Assembly (NCBI GenBank): GCA_045545175.1
Contig: JAZQAK010000024.1
Span: 62,001-126,000 of the forward strand
DNA: 64,000 nt
From: RGIG6165 sp045545175
GTDB taxonomy: Bacteria > Bacillota > Clostridia > Oscillospirales > Feifaniaceae
Direction: 5' to 3'
Part shown: positions 39,951-49,023 of the stretch, in pieces
Layout of the letters: each line of letters opens with the position of its first letter
Numbering within the stretch: position 1 is the stretch's first letter
The notes under the pieces: model-generated
Databases searched by the model: none
The model's input: only the letters and a program-made list of their open reading frames with translations
Told to the model about the DNA's origin: nothing
Position numbers and translations under genes: made by a program

Positions 39951-39982
39951 ATATCTATATATTTTCAAGGAGAGACAAGGTA

Positions 39983-41050
39983 ATGGAAATTAAAATCAAC
40001 AAAACAACTGCCCCCAAAGCAAAACCCGATGCTTCAAAGCCTTTAGGCTTCGGTCACATTTTTACGGACCATATGTTCGTTATGAACTACGAAGAGGGTA
40101 AGGGCTGGTTCAATCCGAGAATTGAGCCGTTTAACGATATAACACTCTCTCCTGCTGCAATGGTCTTCCACTACGGTCAGGAGATGTTTGAAGGTATGAA
40201 GGCGTACAGGGGTGATGACGGAAGTATTTATCTTTTCCGTCCCGAAATGAACGCAAAGCGTGCCAACAATTCAAACGACAGACTCTGTATTCCGAAAATT
40301 GATGAGGACCTTTTTGTTGAGGCTGTCAAAACACTCGTCGACGTTGACAGTGACTGGGTGCCCTCACAGCCCGATACAAGCCTTTACATACGTCCGTTCG
40401 TTATTGCGACAGACCCGTTTCTGGGCGTTGCACCGTCAAAGACGTATCTCTTTATGATAATCCTCTCACCCTCGGGTGCATACTATGCAAGCGGTCTTTC
40501 ACCCGTAGGCATCTGGATAGAGGATGAATACGTGCGTGCGGTAAGAGGCGGTATGGGCTTTGCAAAGACGGGCGGTAACTATACGGCAAGTCTTGCGGCA
40601 CAGGTAAAAGCGCATAACGACGGCTATTCACAGGTGCTCTGGCTTGACGGTGTAGAACGTAAATACATCGAAGAAGTCGGTGCGATGAACATATTTTTCA
40701 AGATAGACGGCAAGGTGGTAACACCCATGCTCAACGGTTCTATCCTGCCCGGTATCACGAGAAATTCGGTTATCGAGGTCTGCAAATCACTCGGCTACGA
40801 GGTTGAGGAGCGTAAGATTTCTGTTGACGATCTTGTACAGGCGCAGAAAAACGGCAAGCTTGAAGAAGTTTTCGGCACGGGTACAGCCGCTGTAATATCC
40901 CCCGTAGGCAAGCTTCGTTATAAAGACGATGTCTGGACAATCGGTGACGGCAATATAGGCGAACTGAGTGCAAAACTTTACAAGACGATTACGGACATTC
41001 AGTGGGGCAGGTCGGAAGACCCGTTCGGCTGGAGAGTTAAAGTAAAATAA
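39983..41050 (+). CDS. ilvE: branched-chain amino acid aminotransferase
   Basis: The 355-residue PLP enzyme transfers amino groups between glutamate and leucine, isoleucine or valine. The long BCAT form is shown by LGFGHIFTDHMFVM near the start, FHYGQEMFEGMKAYRG near residue 62, the catalytic-lysine strand GGNYTASLAAQVKA near residue 196 and EEVFGTGTAAVISPVG near residue 294. AAGGAG precedes the ATG. It is monocistronic and closed by a terminator. Confidence 0.96.
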   Translation: MEIKINKTTAPKAKPDASKPLGFGHIFTDHMFVMNYEEGKGWFNPRIEPFNDITLSPAAMVFHYGQEMFEGMKAYRGDDGSIYLFRPEMNAKRANNSNDRLCIPKIDEDLFVEAVKTLVDVDSDWVPSQPDTSLYIRPFVIATDPFLGVAPSKTYLFMIILSPSGAYYASGLSPVGIWIEDEYVRAVRGGMGFAKTGGNYTASLAAQVKAHNDGYSQVLWLDGVERKYIEEVGAMNIFFKIDGKVVTPMLNGSILPGITRNSVIEVCKSLGYEVEERKISVDDLVQAQKNGKLEEVFGTGTAAVISPVGKLRYKDDVWTIGDGNIGELSAKLYKTITDIQWGRSEDPFGWRVKVK

Positions 41051-41070
41051 TTGGGCGTATTCTTGCCCAA

Positions 41071-41098
41071 GGGACAGTCAACCGACTGTCCCTTTTTT
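41071..41098 (+). terminator. terminator after ilvE
   Basis: GGGACAGTC (41071-41079) pairs with GACTGTCCC (41084-41092), followed by six T. A smaller TTGGGC/GCCCAA hairpin (41051-41070) precedes it. Confidence 0.9.
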
Positions 41099-41102
41099 AA
41101 TA

Positions 41103-41131
41103 TTGCAATAAGTCTTGTCATAGATTATAAT
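41103..41131 (+). promoter_or_regulatory. sigma-A promoter of the DUF951-prfA operon
   Basis: TTGCAA (41103-41108) and TATAAT (41126-41131) are spaced by 17 nt, 32 bp before the first start codon. Confidence 0.78.
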
Positions 41132-41163
41132 ATTATATAATTGTGTTATAATATGAGGTAAGT

Positions 41164-41343
41164 ATGGAGATTAATATTGCAGATATTCTGCGTATGAAAA
41201 AGAAGCATCCCTGCGGCTCATTTGAATGGGAAGTCATACGGACGGGGGCAGACATCGGTCTGCGTTGCCTCGGTTGTGACAGGGTAGTATTCATTTCCCG
41301 TGCAGACATAACAACTAAAGTCAGAGAGGTTATCAAGAAATGA
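41164..41343 (+). CDS. DUF951 small protein
   Basis: The 59-residue frame reads MEINIADILRMKKKHPCGS, then EWEVIRTGADIGLRCLGC and DRVVFISRADI. This is the DUF951 family: a short basic protein with a HPCG and CLGC cysteine pair that may bind zinc. Function is unknown, though it is often near translation genes. GAGGTAAG precedes the ATG. Its stop overlaps the prfA start (ATGA), so the two are translationally coupled. Confidence 0.9.
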   Translation: MEINIADILRMKKKHPCGSFEWEVIRTGADIGLRCLGCDRVVFISRADITTKVREVIKK

Positions 41344-42413
41344 TAGAAAAACTTGCGCAGGTTGAAATCCGTTATAACGAGGTTTCGGAAAAACTTATGC
41401 AGCCCGACATAGTGTCGGACCAGAAGCAGTACAGAGATCTTATGAAGGAGCATAAGAACTTAACTCCCATAATCGAAAAATATAAAGAGTACAAGGCTGC
41501 CGAAAGTGCCATGAACGAGGCGAAGGCAATGCTCGACGAGAAAATTGACGATAAGGATTTCAAGGAAATGGTAGAGCAGGAGTATCTTGACAACAAGGCA
41601 CGCCTTCCCGAAATTACCGAAGAACTTAAAATCCTTCTCATCCCCAAGGACCCCGATGATGACAAGAACGTCATTATGGAAATCCGTGGCGGTGCAGGCG
41701 GTGAGGAATCGGCACTTTTTGCACATTCGCTCTACCGTATGTACTCAATGTATGCCGAATCAAAGCGCTGGAAGACGGAAGTTCTCAGTTTAAACGAAAC
41801 GGAGCTTGGCGGTATCAAGGAAATAAGTTTCTCCATATCGGGTGAAAACGCCTACGGCAGACTCAAGTTTGAAAGCGGTGTTCACCGTGTTCAGCGTGTA
41901 CCCGAAACCGAGTCACAGGGCAGGGTTCACACCTCAACTTCAACGGTTGCCGTTCTTCCCGAAGCGGAGGAGGTTGACGTTTCCATCAATCCTGCTGACC
42001 TGCAGATAGATACCTACCGTGCAGGCGGTGCAGGCGGTCAGCACGTAAATAAGACGGAATCCGCAATAAGAATAACTCACCTTCCGACAGGTCTTGTAGT
42101 TGAATGTCAGGATGAAAGAAGCCAGCACAAGAACAAGGATAAGGCTATGAAGGTGCTTCGTTCACGTCTTTACGAGAGAGAAGCGGCTGAAAGAAACGCC
42201 AAAATCGCAAGTGAGAGAAAAAGTCAGGTAGGTACGGGCGACCGAAGCGAAAGAATAAGAACCTACAACTTCCCGCAGGGAAGAGTTTCCGACCACAGAA
42301 TAGGCCTCACCCTCTATAAAATAGAATCTTTTATGGACGGTGACCTTGACGAGATGATAGACGCTCTTATCACGGCAGATCAGAGTGAAAAACTTAAAGG
42401 CAGCGAAGAATGA
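41340..42413 (+). CDS. prfA: peptide chain release factor 1
   Basis: The 357-residue protein ends translation at UAA and UAG. It shows the peptidyl-transferase motif GGQHVNKTESAIRI near residue 230 and the codon-recognition PET motif (VQRVPETESQGRVH, the RF1 counterpart of PxT) near residue 187. The coiled N-terminal domain covers about 1-100. It overlaps DUF951 upstream and tsaC downstream by four bases each. The hemK/prmC methyltransferase often found next to prfA is absent here. Confidence 0.97.
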   Translation: MIEKLAQVEIRYNEVSEKLMQPDIVSDQKQYRDLMKEHKNLTPIIEKYKEYKAAESAMNEAKAMLDEKIDDKDFKEMVEQEYLDNKARLPEITEELKILLIPKDPDDDKNVIMEIRGGAGGEESALFAHSLYRMYSMYAESKRWKTEVLSLNETELGGIKEISFSISGENAYGRLKFESGVHRVQRVPETESQGRVHTSTSTVAVLPEAEEVDVSINPADLQIDTYRAGGAGGQHVNKTESAIRITHLPTGLVVECQDERSQHKNKDKAMKVLRSRLYEREAAERNAKIASERKSQVGTGDRSERIRTYNFPQGRVSDHRIGLTLYKIESFMDGDLDEMIDALITADQSEKLKGSEE

Positions 42414-43423
42414 TAACAAAACACATAAAACCCGATAGTTTGCAGGAAGCGGCTGATATAATTGCATCGGGCGGTACGGTTATTTTCCCGACCGAGACGG
42501 TTTACGGTCTCGGTGCAAATGCTTTGGACAAGACGGCGGTTACCAAGATTTACAAGGCAAAGGGCAGACCTGCAGACAATCCGCTTATCGTACATATCGC
42601 CGACGTTTCACAACTTGAAAACGTTGCAAGGGACGTGCCCAAAACGGCGTACGAGCTTTTCAGGCGATACTCACCCGGTCCGCTGACCGTGGTATTAAAG
42701 AGAAAAGACACTATCCCTGCTGAAATATCGGCAGGGCTTGATACTGTTGCGGTGAGAATTCCCTCACACCCTGTTGCAAACTCACTTATTAAACTTTCGG
42801 GCTGTCCGATTGCGGCACCCTCTGCCAACCTTTCGGGAAGGCCCTCACCCACCTGCTACGCCCACGTCAAAGACGAGATGGACGGCAGAGTGGATATGAT
42901 AATTGACGGCGGTGAAAGCGATATAGGGCTTGAATCGACGGTGGTTTCTCTCGCAGGGGACGAACCGATTTTACTTCGCCCCGGTGCTGTAACTCTGCGT
43001 CAGCTTGAAGACGTGCTGGGCAGAGTGGAGTTGTCCCGCTCCATATTTGCGGAGTATGACGGCTCTGCAGCCTCCCCCGGTATGAAATACCGCCACTATG
43101 CACCCAAAGCAAAGGTGGTGCTTGTGAAAGGCTATGATTCCGAAGTACGTTCTTTTATCAAAAGCAAAATACGCTCAAATGAAGGTTGCGGTGTACTCTG
43201 TTTTGACGGTGAGGAGGAGTTTTTCTGTGAAGCGGTAACACGCTCTTACGGAATCCCGTCTGAGCCGAGGACGCTTGCACACAATCTTTTTGATGCACTC
43301 AGATTTTTTGACTCAACACCCGTTTCTGTGATATACGCACGTGTTGCTGACGGCAACGGCATAGAAATGGCAGTCTTGAACAGACTTATCAAAGCGGCAG
43401 GTTTTACTGTAATAGAGGTATAA
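42410..43423 (+). CDS. tsaC: L-threonylcarbamoyladenylate synthase, Sua5 type
   Basis: The 337-residue protein makes threonylcarbamoyl-AMP for the t6A37 modification of ANN-decoding tRNAs. The YrdC domain (about 10-195) has GGTVIFPTETVYGLGANA, KAKGRPADNPLIVH and SANLSGRPSPT. The extra C-terminal Sua5 domain (about 225-335), joined by the SPGMKYRHYAPKA linker that closes the active site, distinguishes it from the short TsaC. It overlaps prfA and lies 1 bp from coaE. Confidence 0.95.
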   Translation: MITKHIKPDSLQEAADIIASGGTVIFPTETVYGLGANALDKTAVTKIYKAKGRPADNPLIVHIADVSQLENVARDVPKTAYELFRRYSPGPLTVVLKRKDTIPAEISAGLDTVAVRIPSHPVANSLIKLSGCPIAAPSANLSGRPSPTCYAHVKDEMDGRVDMIIDGGESDIGLESTVVSLAGDEPILLRPGAVTLRQLEDVLGRVELSRSIFAEYDGSAASPGMKYRHYAPKAKVVLVKGYDSEVRSFIKSKIRSNEGCGVLCFDGEEEFFCEAVTRSYGIPSEPRTLAHNLFDALRFFDSTPVSVIYARVADGNGIEMAVLNRLIKAAGFTVIEV

Positions 43424-43424
43424 T

Positions 43425-43988
43425 ATGAAAATAATCGGCATCGTTGGAAGAAGCGGTACGGGAAAATCGTATATAAGTGCCTTTTTTAAAGAAAAAGGTG
43501 CACTTGTCATTGACGGTGACAAAATTGCGCACGCTCTTATGAAAGAGGGTCCTCTTGTAAACGAACTTGCCGACGCTTTCGGCAAGGATATACTCTGTGA
43601 AAACGGCATTGACCGCAGGAAACTCGGGAAAATCGTTTTTTCCGACCCGACAAAGCTTGAAACGCTCAACAAAATATCACACGCCCATATATGCCGTGAA
43701 TTTGACAGGCTCATAGCAGAAAGTGATGCACCCTTTGCCGTGATAGATGCGGCGGCACTCATTGAAAGTGAATATAAATGTGACCTGCTGGTTGCCGTTT
43801 TGTCGGATGATAAGACGTGTGCTGAGCGCATTGTAAATCGGGATAACATTTCAAAGGAAGATGCCTCATCCCGCCTTTCTGCCCAGAAAAAAGATGATTT
43901 TTATACCCAAAATGCAGACTTTATCATCATAAATGACGGCAGAGACGTTACACCTATTTTAAAGGAGATTTATGAAAAAGCTATTTAG
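43425..43988 (+). CDS. coaE: dephospho-CoA kinase
   Basis: The 187-residue kinase phosphorylates the 3' hydroxyl of dephospho-CoA, the last step of CoA synthesis. It has the P-loop GRSGTGKS near residue 8, DGDKIAHALM near residue 31, and LIESEYKCDLLVAV near residue 107. Its last 17 bases overlap the lytic transglycosylase gene. The AGAGGTATAAT before the ATG provides the ribosome site. Confidence 0.93.
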   Translation: MKIIGIVGRSGTGKSYISAFFKEKGALVIDGDKIAHALMKEGPLVNELADAFGKDILCENGIDRRKLGKIVFSDPTKLETLNKISHAHICREFDRLIAESDAPFAVIDAAALIESEYKCDLLVAVLSDDKTCAERIVNRDNISKEDASSRLSAQKKDDFYTQNADFIIINDGRDVTPILKEIYEKAI

Positions 43989-44487
43989 GCTGATAATATT
44001 CTTGCTCGTCATATCGGCATTCGGCATATGTGCAGTTGCAAGGCTTTTTCCGCTTGAGTATAAGGAAATTATCGTTTATTATTCCGAAGAATACGATGTT
44101 TCACCCACACTCGTTGCGGCAATAATAAAAGCAGAGAGTAACTGGCAGACGGATGCGGTATCCTCGGCACAGGCAAAAGGGCTTATGCAGTTGTCCGACG
44201 CCACTTTTGAATGGATAGCAAACGAAAATGACGATATATTCGACCCCAAAACCAATATAAAATACGGCACTTTTTATTTTTCAAAACTTTATGCCACCTA
44301 CGGTGATACAGACACCGCCCTTGCCGCATACAACGCAGGCAGCGGAAACGTGGATAAATGGCTGATTGACTCACGCTACAGCAAGGACGGGAAGAGTATA
44401 GATTCCACCCCCTACGGTGAAACAAACAGATATATGAGAAAAATAAATTTTTACGAAAAAATATACGACCTGATATACGATTTTTAG
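43972..44487 (+). CDS. lytic transglycosylase, SLT domain
   Basis: The 171-residue protein has an N-terminal membrane anchor (about 4-25). A Slt70-like catalytic domain follows, with the catalytic glutamate in IIKAESNWQ near residue 48, AKGLMQLSDATFEW near residue 64, and AAYNAGSGNVDKWL near residue 122. It cleaves peptidoglycan glycan strands outside the membrane. It is embedded in a translation/CoA operon and overlaps coaE, with AAGGAG inside coaE. Confidence 0.92.
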   Translation: MKKLFRLIIFLLVISAFGICAVARLFPLEYKEIIVYYSEEYDVSPTLVAAIIKAESNWQTDAVSSAQAKGLMQLSDATFEWIANENDDIFDPKTNIKYGTFYFSKLYATYGDTDTALAAYNAGSGNVDKWLIDSRYSKDGKSIDSTPYGETNRYMRKINFYEKIYDLIYDF

Positions 44488-44499
44488 GAGATGATGACT

Positions 44500-45897
44500 T
44501 TGGAAAACAAAACAAAGGGTGAAATGCTTGCAGAAGAGTTGTTCTACAAGCCCAAAAACGGATACGACGTTTTTGATGACGGTGAAATAGAAAAGGCTTA
44601 CGCCTACTGTGAAGGCTACAAGGCTTTTATCGACGAATGTAAAACTGAAAGAGAATGTGTTGAAAAGGCAGTTGCACTTGCAAAAGAAAAGGGCTTTACG
44701 CCTTTTGACAGAAACAAGTCGTACAAGCCGGGTGATAAGGTATACACCGTAAACAACGGCAAGGCAGCCTTCTTCTTCGTATTCGGTAAAAAGACGGTTG
44801 ATAACGGCATCTATATTGCAGGCAGTCATATCGACTCGCCCCGTCTTGACTTAAAGCCGAGACCGCTTTATCAGGACCACGACCTTGCACTTTTCAAGAC
44901 GCACTATTACGGCGGTATCAAAAAATATCAGTGGACGACGATTCCGCTTGCCCTTCACGGTGTAGTTTGCAAGCCGGGCGGTGAAACGGTCAAAATCTGC
45001 ATTGGTGAGGATGAAAACGACCCCGTATTCGTGCTGACCGACCTTCTGCCCCATCTTGCGCAGGACCAGGTTTCTGCAAAGATGTCAGAGGCAATCAAGG
45101 GTGAAAATATGAATATTCTTGTCGGCAGCAGACCGTTTAAGGATGATAAGGCAAGTGAAAAGGTAAAACTTGCGGTTTTATCTGCACTCAATGAAAAATA
45201 CGGTATCACCGAAAAGGATTTCCTTTCGGCTGAACTTGAAATCGTGCCTGCGGCAAAAGCACGTGACGTTGGTCTTGACCGCAGTATGATTGGTGCTTAC
45301 GGTCATGACGACAGAGTATGCTCATACCCTGCGCTGACCGCACTTCTTGATACGGAAGCACCCGAGCACGGCATTATGACAATGCTTCTTGATAAAGAGG
45401 AAACGGGCTCAGACGGTCTTACGGGTATGAAGTCGCACTTTATGCAGTATTTCTTTGAGGAGATTGCCGAAAATCAGGGCGTGTCCTACCGTGATATGTA
45501 CCGTCATTCCGTATGCTTCTCGGCAGACGTTACGGCGGCACTCGACCCCAATTATCCCGAGGTTATGGATTTACGCAACTGTTCGTTCTTAAACTGCGGT
45601 GTGTCGGTAGGCAAATACCACGGTGCAAGAGGTAAGAGTTCAACGTCAGACGCTTCGGCAGAAGTTATGGCATTCGTGGCAGATACGCTTGACGGTAAAG
45701 CACTCTGGCAGACGGGTGAACTCGGCAAGGTTGACCTCGGCGGCGGCGGAACGATTGCAATGTACGTTGCCCAGCTCGGCATCCCCACGGTTGATATGGG
45801 TGTCCCCATGCTGTGTATGCACGCCCCGTGGGAACTTGTGGCAAAGCTCGACGTTTACAGCACCTACAAGGCGTTCTATTCATTATTCAACAGATAA
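44500..45897 (+). CDS. M18 family aminopeptidase
   Basis: The 465-residue metallopeptidase trims N-terminal residues in the cytoplasm. Zinc ligands and neighbours are visible in IAGSHIDSPRLDLKP near residue 107, AYGHDDRVCSY near residue 265 and DKEETGSDGLTG near residue 300. A late histidine occurs in MLCMHAPWELV near residue 446. The TTG at 44500 is favoured because AGGAG is 9 nt upstream, while two in-frame ATGs (44491, 44494) are too close to it. It is the last gene of the operon. Confidence 0.92.
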   Translation: MENKTKGEMLAEELFYKPKNGYDVFDDGEIEKAYAYCEGYKAFIDECKTERECVEKAVALAKEKGFTPFDRNKSYKPGDKVYTVNNGKAAFFFVFGKKTVDNGIYIAGSHIDSPRLDLKPRPLYQDHDLALFKTHYYGGIKKYQWTTIPLALHGVVCKPGGETVKICIGEDENDPVFVLTDLLPHLAQDQVSAKMSEAIKGENMNILVGSRPFKDDKASEKVKLAVLSALNEKYGITEKDFLSAELEIVPAAKARDVGLDRSMIGAYGHDDRVCSYPALTALLDTEAPEHGIMTMLLDKEETGSDGLTGMKSHFMQYFFEEIAENQGVSYRDMYRHSVCFSADVTAALDPNYPEVMDLRNCSFLNCGVSVGKYHGARGKSSTSDASAEVMAFVADTLDGKALWQTGELGKVDLGGGGTIAMYVAQLGIPTVDMGVPMLCMHAPWELVAKLDVYSTYKAFYSLFNR

Positions 45898-45928
45898 TAA
45901 AAAACGGTCTCCTTAGAGACCGTTTTTC
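45898..45928. terminator. bidirectional terminator
   Basis: ACGGTCTC (45904-45911) pairs with GAGACCGT (45916-45923), with A and T runs on both strands, between convergent genes. Confidence 0.87.
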
Positions 45929-46359
45929 TGTTTCCAGTAGTTATTCATTTTCATCTGCGGGTCGTAGGTGACCTCTTTACCGAGATATGTCGGCACTTCG
46001 AATCCATTCGCCTCGTCTTCACTGTCGAACTCAACCTCGGCATACATAAAAGTGTCATCCACCGCTGAGCATTCGAGTTTAAGACCGCCCTCTAAATCGT
46101 ACACCTTCATCGTTTTTACAATCGGTTCTTTGCCGACAAAGCGTATGATTTCTTTTGCAAAACTTTCGGGTATCTCGCTTTCGATTTCCTCACGGGAAAG
46201 ATGCCCCTCCCCCTTGAAAGTGAGAATGTATCTCCCCCTGCTATGCCTGAGTCGCACGACGGGAGAAGTTGAAACGTACCACGAATACGTCACCTTTTCC
46301 TCACAGGGCGTCAACCCCTCGGGAAAAGCGTCTATAAGCCATTTTCTTTCAATTTCCAT
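45913..46359 (-). CDS. CYTH domain protein
   Basis: The 148-residue protein starts with MEIERKWLI, the ExExK signature of the CYTH triphosphate tunnel superfamily. It continues with alternating charged strands (VVRLRHSRGRYILTFKG, LEGGLKLECSAVDD, YAEVEFDSEDEA) that form the tunnel. Relatives hydrolyse tripolyphosphate or thiamine triphosphate, or act as adenylate cyclases. GGAG precedes the ATG at 46359. It begins right after the YabE-like gene, so the two are likely cotranscribed. Confidence 0.87.
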   Translation of the reverse strand: MEIERKWLIDAFPEGLTPCEEKVTYSWYVSTSPVVRLRHSRGRYILTFKGEGHLSREEIESEIPESFAKEIIRFVGKEPIVKTMKVYDLEGGLKLECSAVDDTFMYAEVEFDSEDEANGFEVPTYLGKEVTYDPQMKMNNYWKQKNGL

Positions 46360-46361
46360 AA

Positions 46362-47303
46362 TTACTCCAGAATATACACCTTGATTTTTCTTCTGCCCCA
46401 ACTTATACACTCGTCATACGTTTCATAAAAAAGGTCTATGGTGTTGCCTTTAACGCCCGTATCCGCCGCAACGGCATAGCCGTAGACGTATTTTCCGTTT
46501 GCAGAAGTGATATACATTTTCGTGCCGAGCGGTATAACCTTTCTGTCAACCGCCACCTTGCCGTAGCCTGCAGGCACACCCGTTGCCGTGATGTTTCTTT
46601 TATTTTCAAAATAGGTATACGCAGACGAATTCATATCCATACAATATGAAAATTCATATCCGCCAATCGTGCCGCCGACACCCTTTTCAACGACTTCATT
46701 TACGGGTGTTTTCACAACCGTATCCGAGGTCACCACGGATTCTGTAAGCTGTCCGTCAACGTAGGTGTTGCTTCTCTCTTCCCTGCGGATGCCCTTTTCA
46801 CCTTTTTTCGTCGTTTTGGTTTTGCCTTTTTTGACGTATATACTCTCCTTCGTCACCGTTTCAAACGGAATTTCGGTATCAACCTGCGTTGTGTCGTGCG
46901 TGACTTTATGCACCCTTACCGTCATTTCATCGGTCACGGGTGCAGAGTCATCAATGTCACAGAAATCCTCATCACTAAAAGTGATACCGCACTTTTCAAG
47001 CACCTCGCCCACAGTTTCACAGGCGATAGACAGCGTTTTTTCCGTATCGCCGTACAAAACGGTCACGTCCTTGGCACGAAGCACCTTATAACCGTCCTCC
47101 ACGGGCAGAAACGCATCGTTTTCACTAAGTTTTATGCCGCTTTTTTTAAGAATTACGTCCTTATCCGAGCTGTATGAAAACACGGTCACCGTATTTTCTT
47201 CATCGTACACTTTGTACTGGTCAGCCCCGACGAAATACACGGTTATCGAAATTGCCGTTATCAAAAGCACCGCCGATACGGCGTAGACTATCTTTTTCTT
47301 CAT
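46362..47303 (-). CDS. YabE-like protein: DUF348, G5 and 3D domains
   Basis: The 313-residue protein has a membrane anchor (about 5-25), two ubiquitin-like DUF348 repeats (about 35-135), a G5 domain (about 140-205, with the VKTPVNEVVEKG ending) and a C-terminal 3D domain (about 220-312). The last has the three aspartates as MDMNSSAYTYF, AVDRKVIPLGTKMYI and AADTGVKGNTIDLFY. YabE/RpfB-type proteins are peptidoglycan-active enzymes outside the cell, probably lytic. A ribosome site (GGGAGG) precedes the ATG. The CYTH gene follows 2 bp downstream. Confidence 0.9.
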   Translation of the reverse strand: MKKKIVYAVSAVLLITAISITVYFVGADQYKVYDEENTVTVFSYSSDKDVILKKSGIKLSENDAFLPVEDGYKVLRAKDVTVLYGDTEKTLSIACETVGEVLEKCGITFSDEDFCDIDDSAPVTDEMTVRVHKVTHDTTQVDTEIPFETVTKESIYVKKGKTKTTKKGEKGIRREERSNTYVDGQLTESVVTSDTVVKTPVNEVVEKGVGGTIGGYEFSYCMDMNSSAYTYFENKRNITATGVPAGYGKVAVDRKVIPLGTKMYITSANGKYVYGYAVAADTGVKGNTIDLFYETYDECISWGRRKIKVYILE

Positions 47304-47350
47304 GGTAAACCTCCCTAAAGAATCAGGAATATTTTACCATAAATATAAAT

Positions 47351-47380
47351 AACGGTCAAACCAAATGATTTGACCGTTTT
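47351..47380 (-). terminator. terminator after the cupin gene
   Basis: AACGGTCAAA (47351-47360) pairs with TTTGACCGTT (47369-47378). Confidence 0.65.
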
Positions 47381-47382
47381 CC

Positions 47383-47724
47383 TTATTTAAATATAATAAG
47401 TGCGATTATTTCGACAGTTTCCTCGCCGATATTTTTAATCGAATGTTCCTGACCGCTCGTCGTAAGTGTAGTTTCGCCTGCTTTTACGATGCGCTTTTCA
47501 CCGTTATCGTTGAATTCAACCGTACCCGACAGAATGTGGAAAGCCTCCATCTCATTCTCGTGAACGTGAGCACCTATTGAGCAACCCTTTTCAAGCGTTA
47601 TCTTGCCAAAAAGCCTTCCCTTGTCATAGAGTTCTTCTTTAGTGAGAAAATTCTCTATTTTAACGGTGCCGTCACCGCCCCTCATATTTTCGTTGAATTT
47701 TGTTTCGTATTCGTTTCTTATCAT
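47383..47724 (-). CDS. small cupin-domain protein
   Basis: The 113-residue single-domain cupin has the two conserved motifs, GAHVHENEMEAFHILSGTVEF near residue 52 and the second-motif histidine in TSGQEHSIKNIG near residue 90. The barrel would bind one metal. Substrate is unknown; such proteins range from sugar isomerases to sensors. AAAGGGGA stands 6 nt before the ATG at 47724. An in-frame ATG at 47730 is too close to the site. Confidence 0.85.
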   Translation of the reverse strand: MIRNEYETKFNENMRGGDGTVKIENFLTKEELYDKGRLFGKITLEKGCSIGAHVHENEMEAFHILSGTVEFNDNGEKRIVKAGETTLTTSGQEHSIKNIGEETVEIIALIIFK

Positions 47725-47830
47725 TGCCATTCCCCTTTGCAATATTTTGTCTTATTATATCATAAAAAATGGTTTTACAACAATACTATTTACTGTTATA
47801 ATAAGAACATAATTTTTACGGGGTGATTAT

Positions 47831-49009
47831 TTGAACGGATTTACGTATTACGCTCCCACGAAAATCTTTTTCGGGAGAGACTGTGTTAAGATGTGCGGTC
47901 AGGCGGCAAAGGAATTTGGTGCAACCCGCGTTCTCATCCACTACGGTGGACAGACCTGTGTAAAAAACGGGCTTCTCTGTGCGGTTGAAAAATACGTCAG
48001 TGAGCAGGGGCTTTTTTACATCACGCTCGGCGGTGCAAGGCCCAATCCCGTCTTATCACTCGTGCGTGAGGGTATAGACATCTGTAAACGTGAAAAAATT
48101 GACTTTATTATAGCGGTCGGTGGCGGCAGCGTTATAGACTCTGCAAAGGCAATAGCACTTGGTATTGCTAATCCCGACCTAGATATATGGGACGATATAT
48201 ATGCAAGAAAGGTTGCCCCAACGGCATTAACACCCGTCGGCGTTATTCTTACCATTGCGGCGGCAGGCAGTGAAACGAGTGCAAGTGCCGTTATAACGGA
48301 GGATGAAACGGGTATCAAAAAGGGCTTTGGCAGCGATTTGAACAGACCCCGTTTTGCTTGTATGGACCCGTGTCTGACCTATTCGCTTCCCCCTTACCAG
48401 ACGGCGTGCGGTATCGTTGATATAATGATGCACACGATCGGCAGATATTTTGCCTCAGGCAGAGGCAATGAGATGTCGGACAGAATTGCCGAACAGCTTC
48501 TTTCAAACGTCATCGTATACGGCAAAATTGCAATGGACAAGCCTGACGATTACAAGGCAAGAAGTGAGATAATGTGGGCAGGCTCACTCTCCCACAACGG
48601 CCTTACGGGACTTGGAAGTTCGCAAGCCTTCGTAGTTCATCCGCTTGCACATCCGTTATCTGGAATATACAATGCAACACACGGTGCCTCACTTGCGGTT
48701 TTATGGTGCAAATGGGCAAGATACGTCTACGAAAAGGATTGGGAACGCTTTGCCCAGTACGCCGTAAACGTATGGGCGTGTGACGAGGCAAGCCCCACGC
48801 TTGCGCTTGACGGCATAGAAAAGACAGAGACCTTCTTCCGTCAGTTAGGTATGCCCCTTTCCTTCTCGGAACTTGGTATCGGCATTTTATCGGAAGAAGA
48901 ACTTATGTTAATGGCAGACCGCGTTACAGACGGCGGCACTAAAACTATCGGACACATTCCTCTCGGCTACGAGGACGTTATGAACATTTATCGTTCAGCG
49001 AACATATAA
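47831..49009 (+). CDS. iron-containing alcohol dehydrogenase (YqhD/butanol dehydrogenase-like)
   Basis: The 392-residue group III dehydrogenase reduces aldehydes with NAD(P)H. The cofactor loop AVGGGSVIDSAKAIALG lies near residue 94, and the metal ligands lie in GIVDIMMHTIGRY near residue 197 and HPLAHPLSGIYNATHGASLAV near residue 275. The start is a TTG with GGGGTG 7 nt upstream. It lies 14 bp before a HAD phosphatase, likely one operon. Redox balancing in fermentation is the probable role. Confidence 0.9.
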   Translation: MNGFTYYAPTKIFFGRDCVKMCGQAAKEFGATRVLIHYGGQTCVKNGLLCAVEKYVSEQGLFYITLGGARPNPVLSLVREGIDICKREKIDFIIAVGGGSVIDSAKAIALGIANPDLDIWDDIYARKVAPTALTPVGVILTIAAAGSETSASAVITEDETGIKKGFGSDLNRPRFACMDPCLTYSLPPYQTACGIVDIMMHTIGRYFASGRGNEMSDRIAEQLLSNVIVYGKIAMDKPDDYKARSEIMWAGSLSHNGLTGLGSSQAFVVHPLAHPLSGIYNATHGASLAVLWCKWARYVYEKDWERFAQYAVNVWACDEASPTLALDGIEKTETFFRQLGMPLSFSELGIGILSEEELMLMADRVTDGGTKTIGHIPLGYEDVMNIYRSANI

Positions 49010-49023
49010 AGGAGCATACAATT

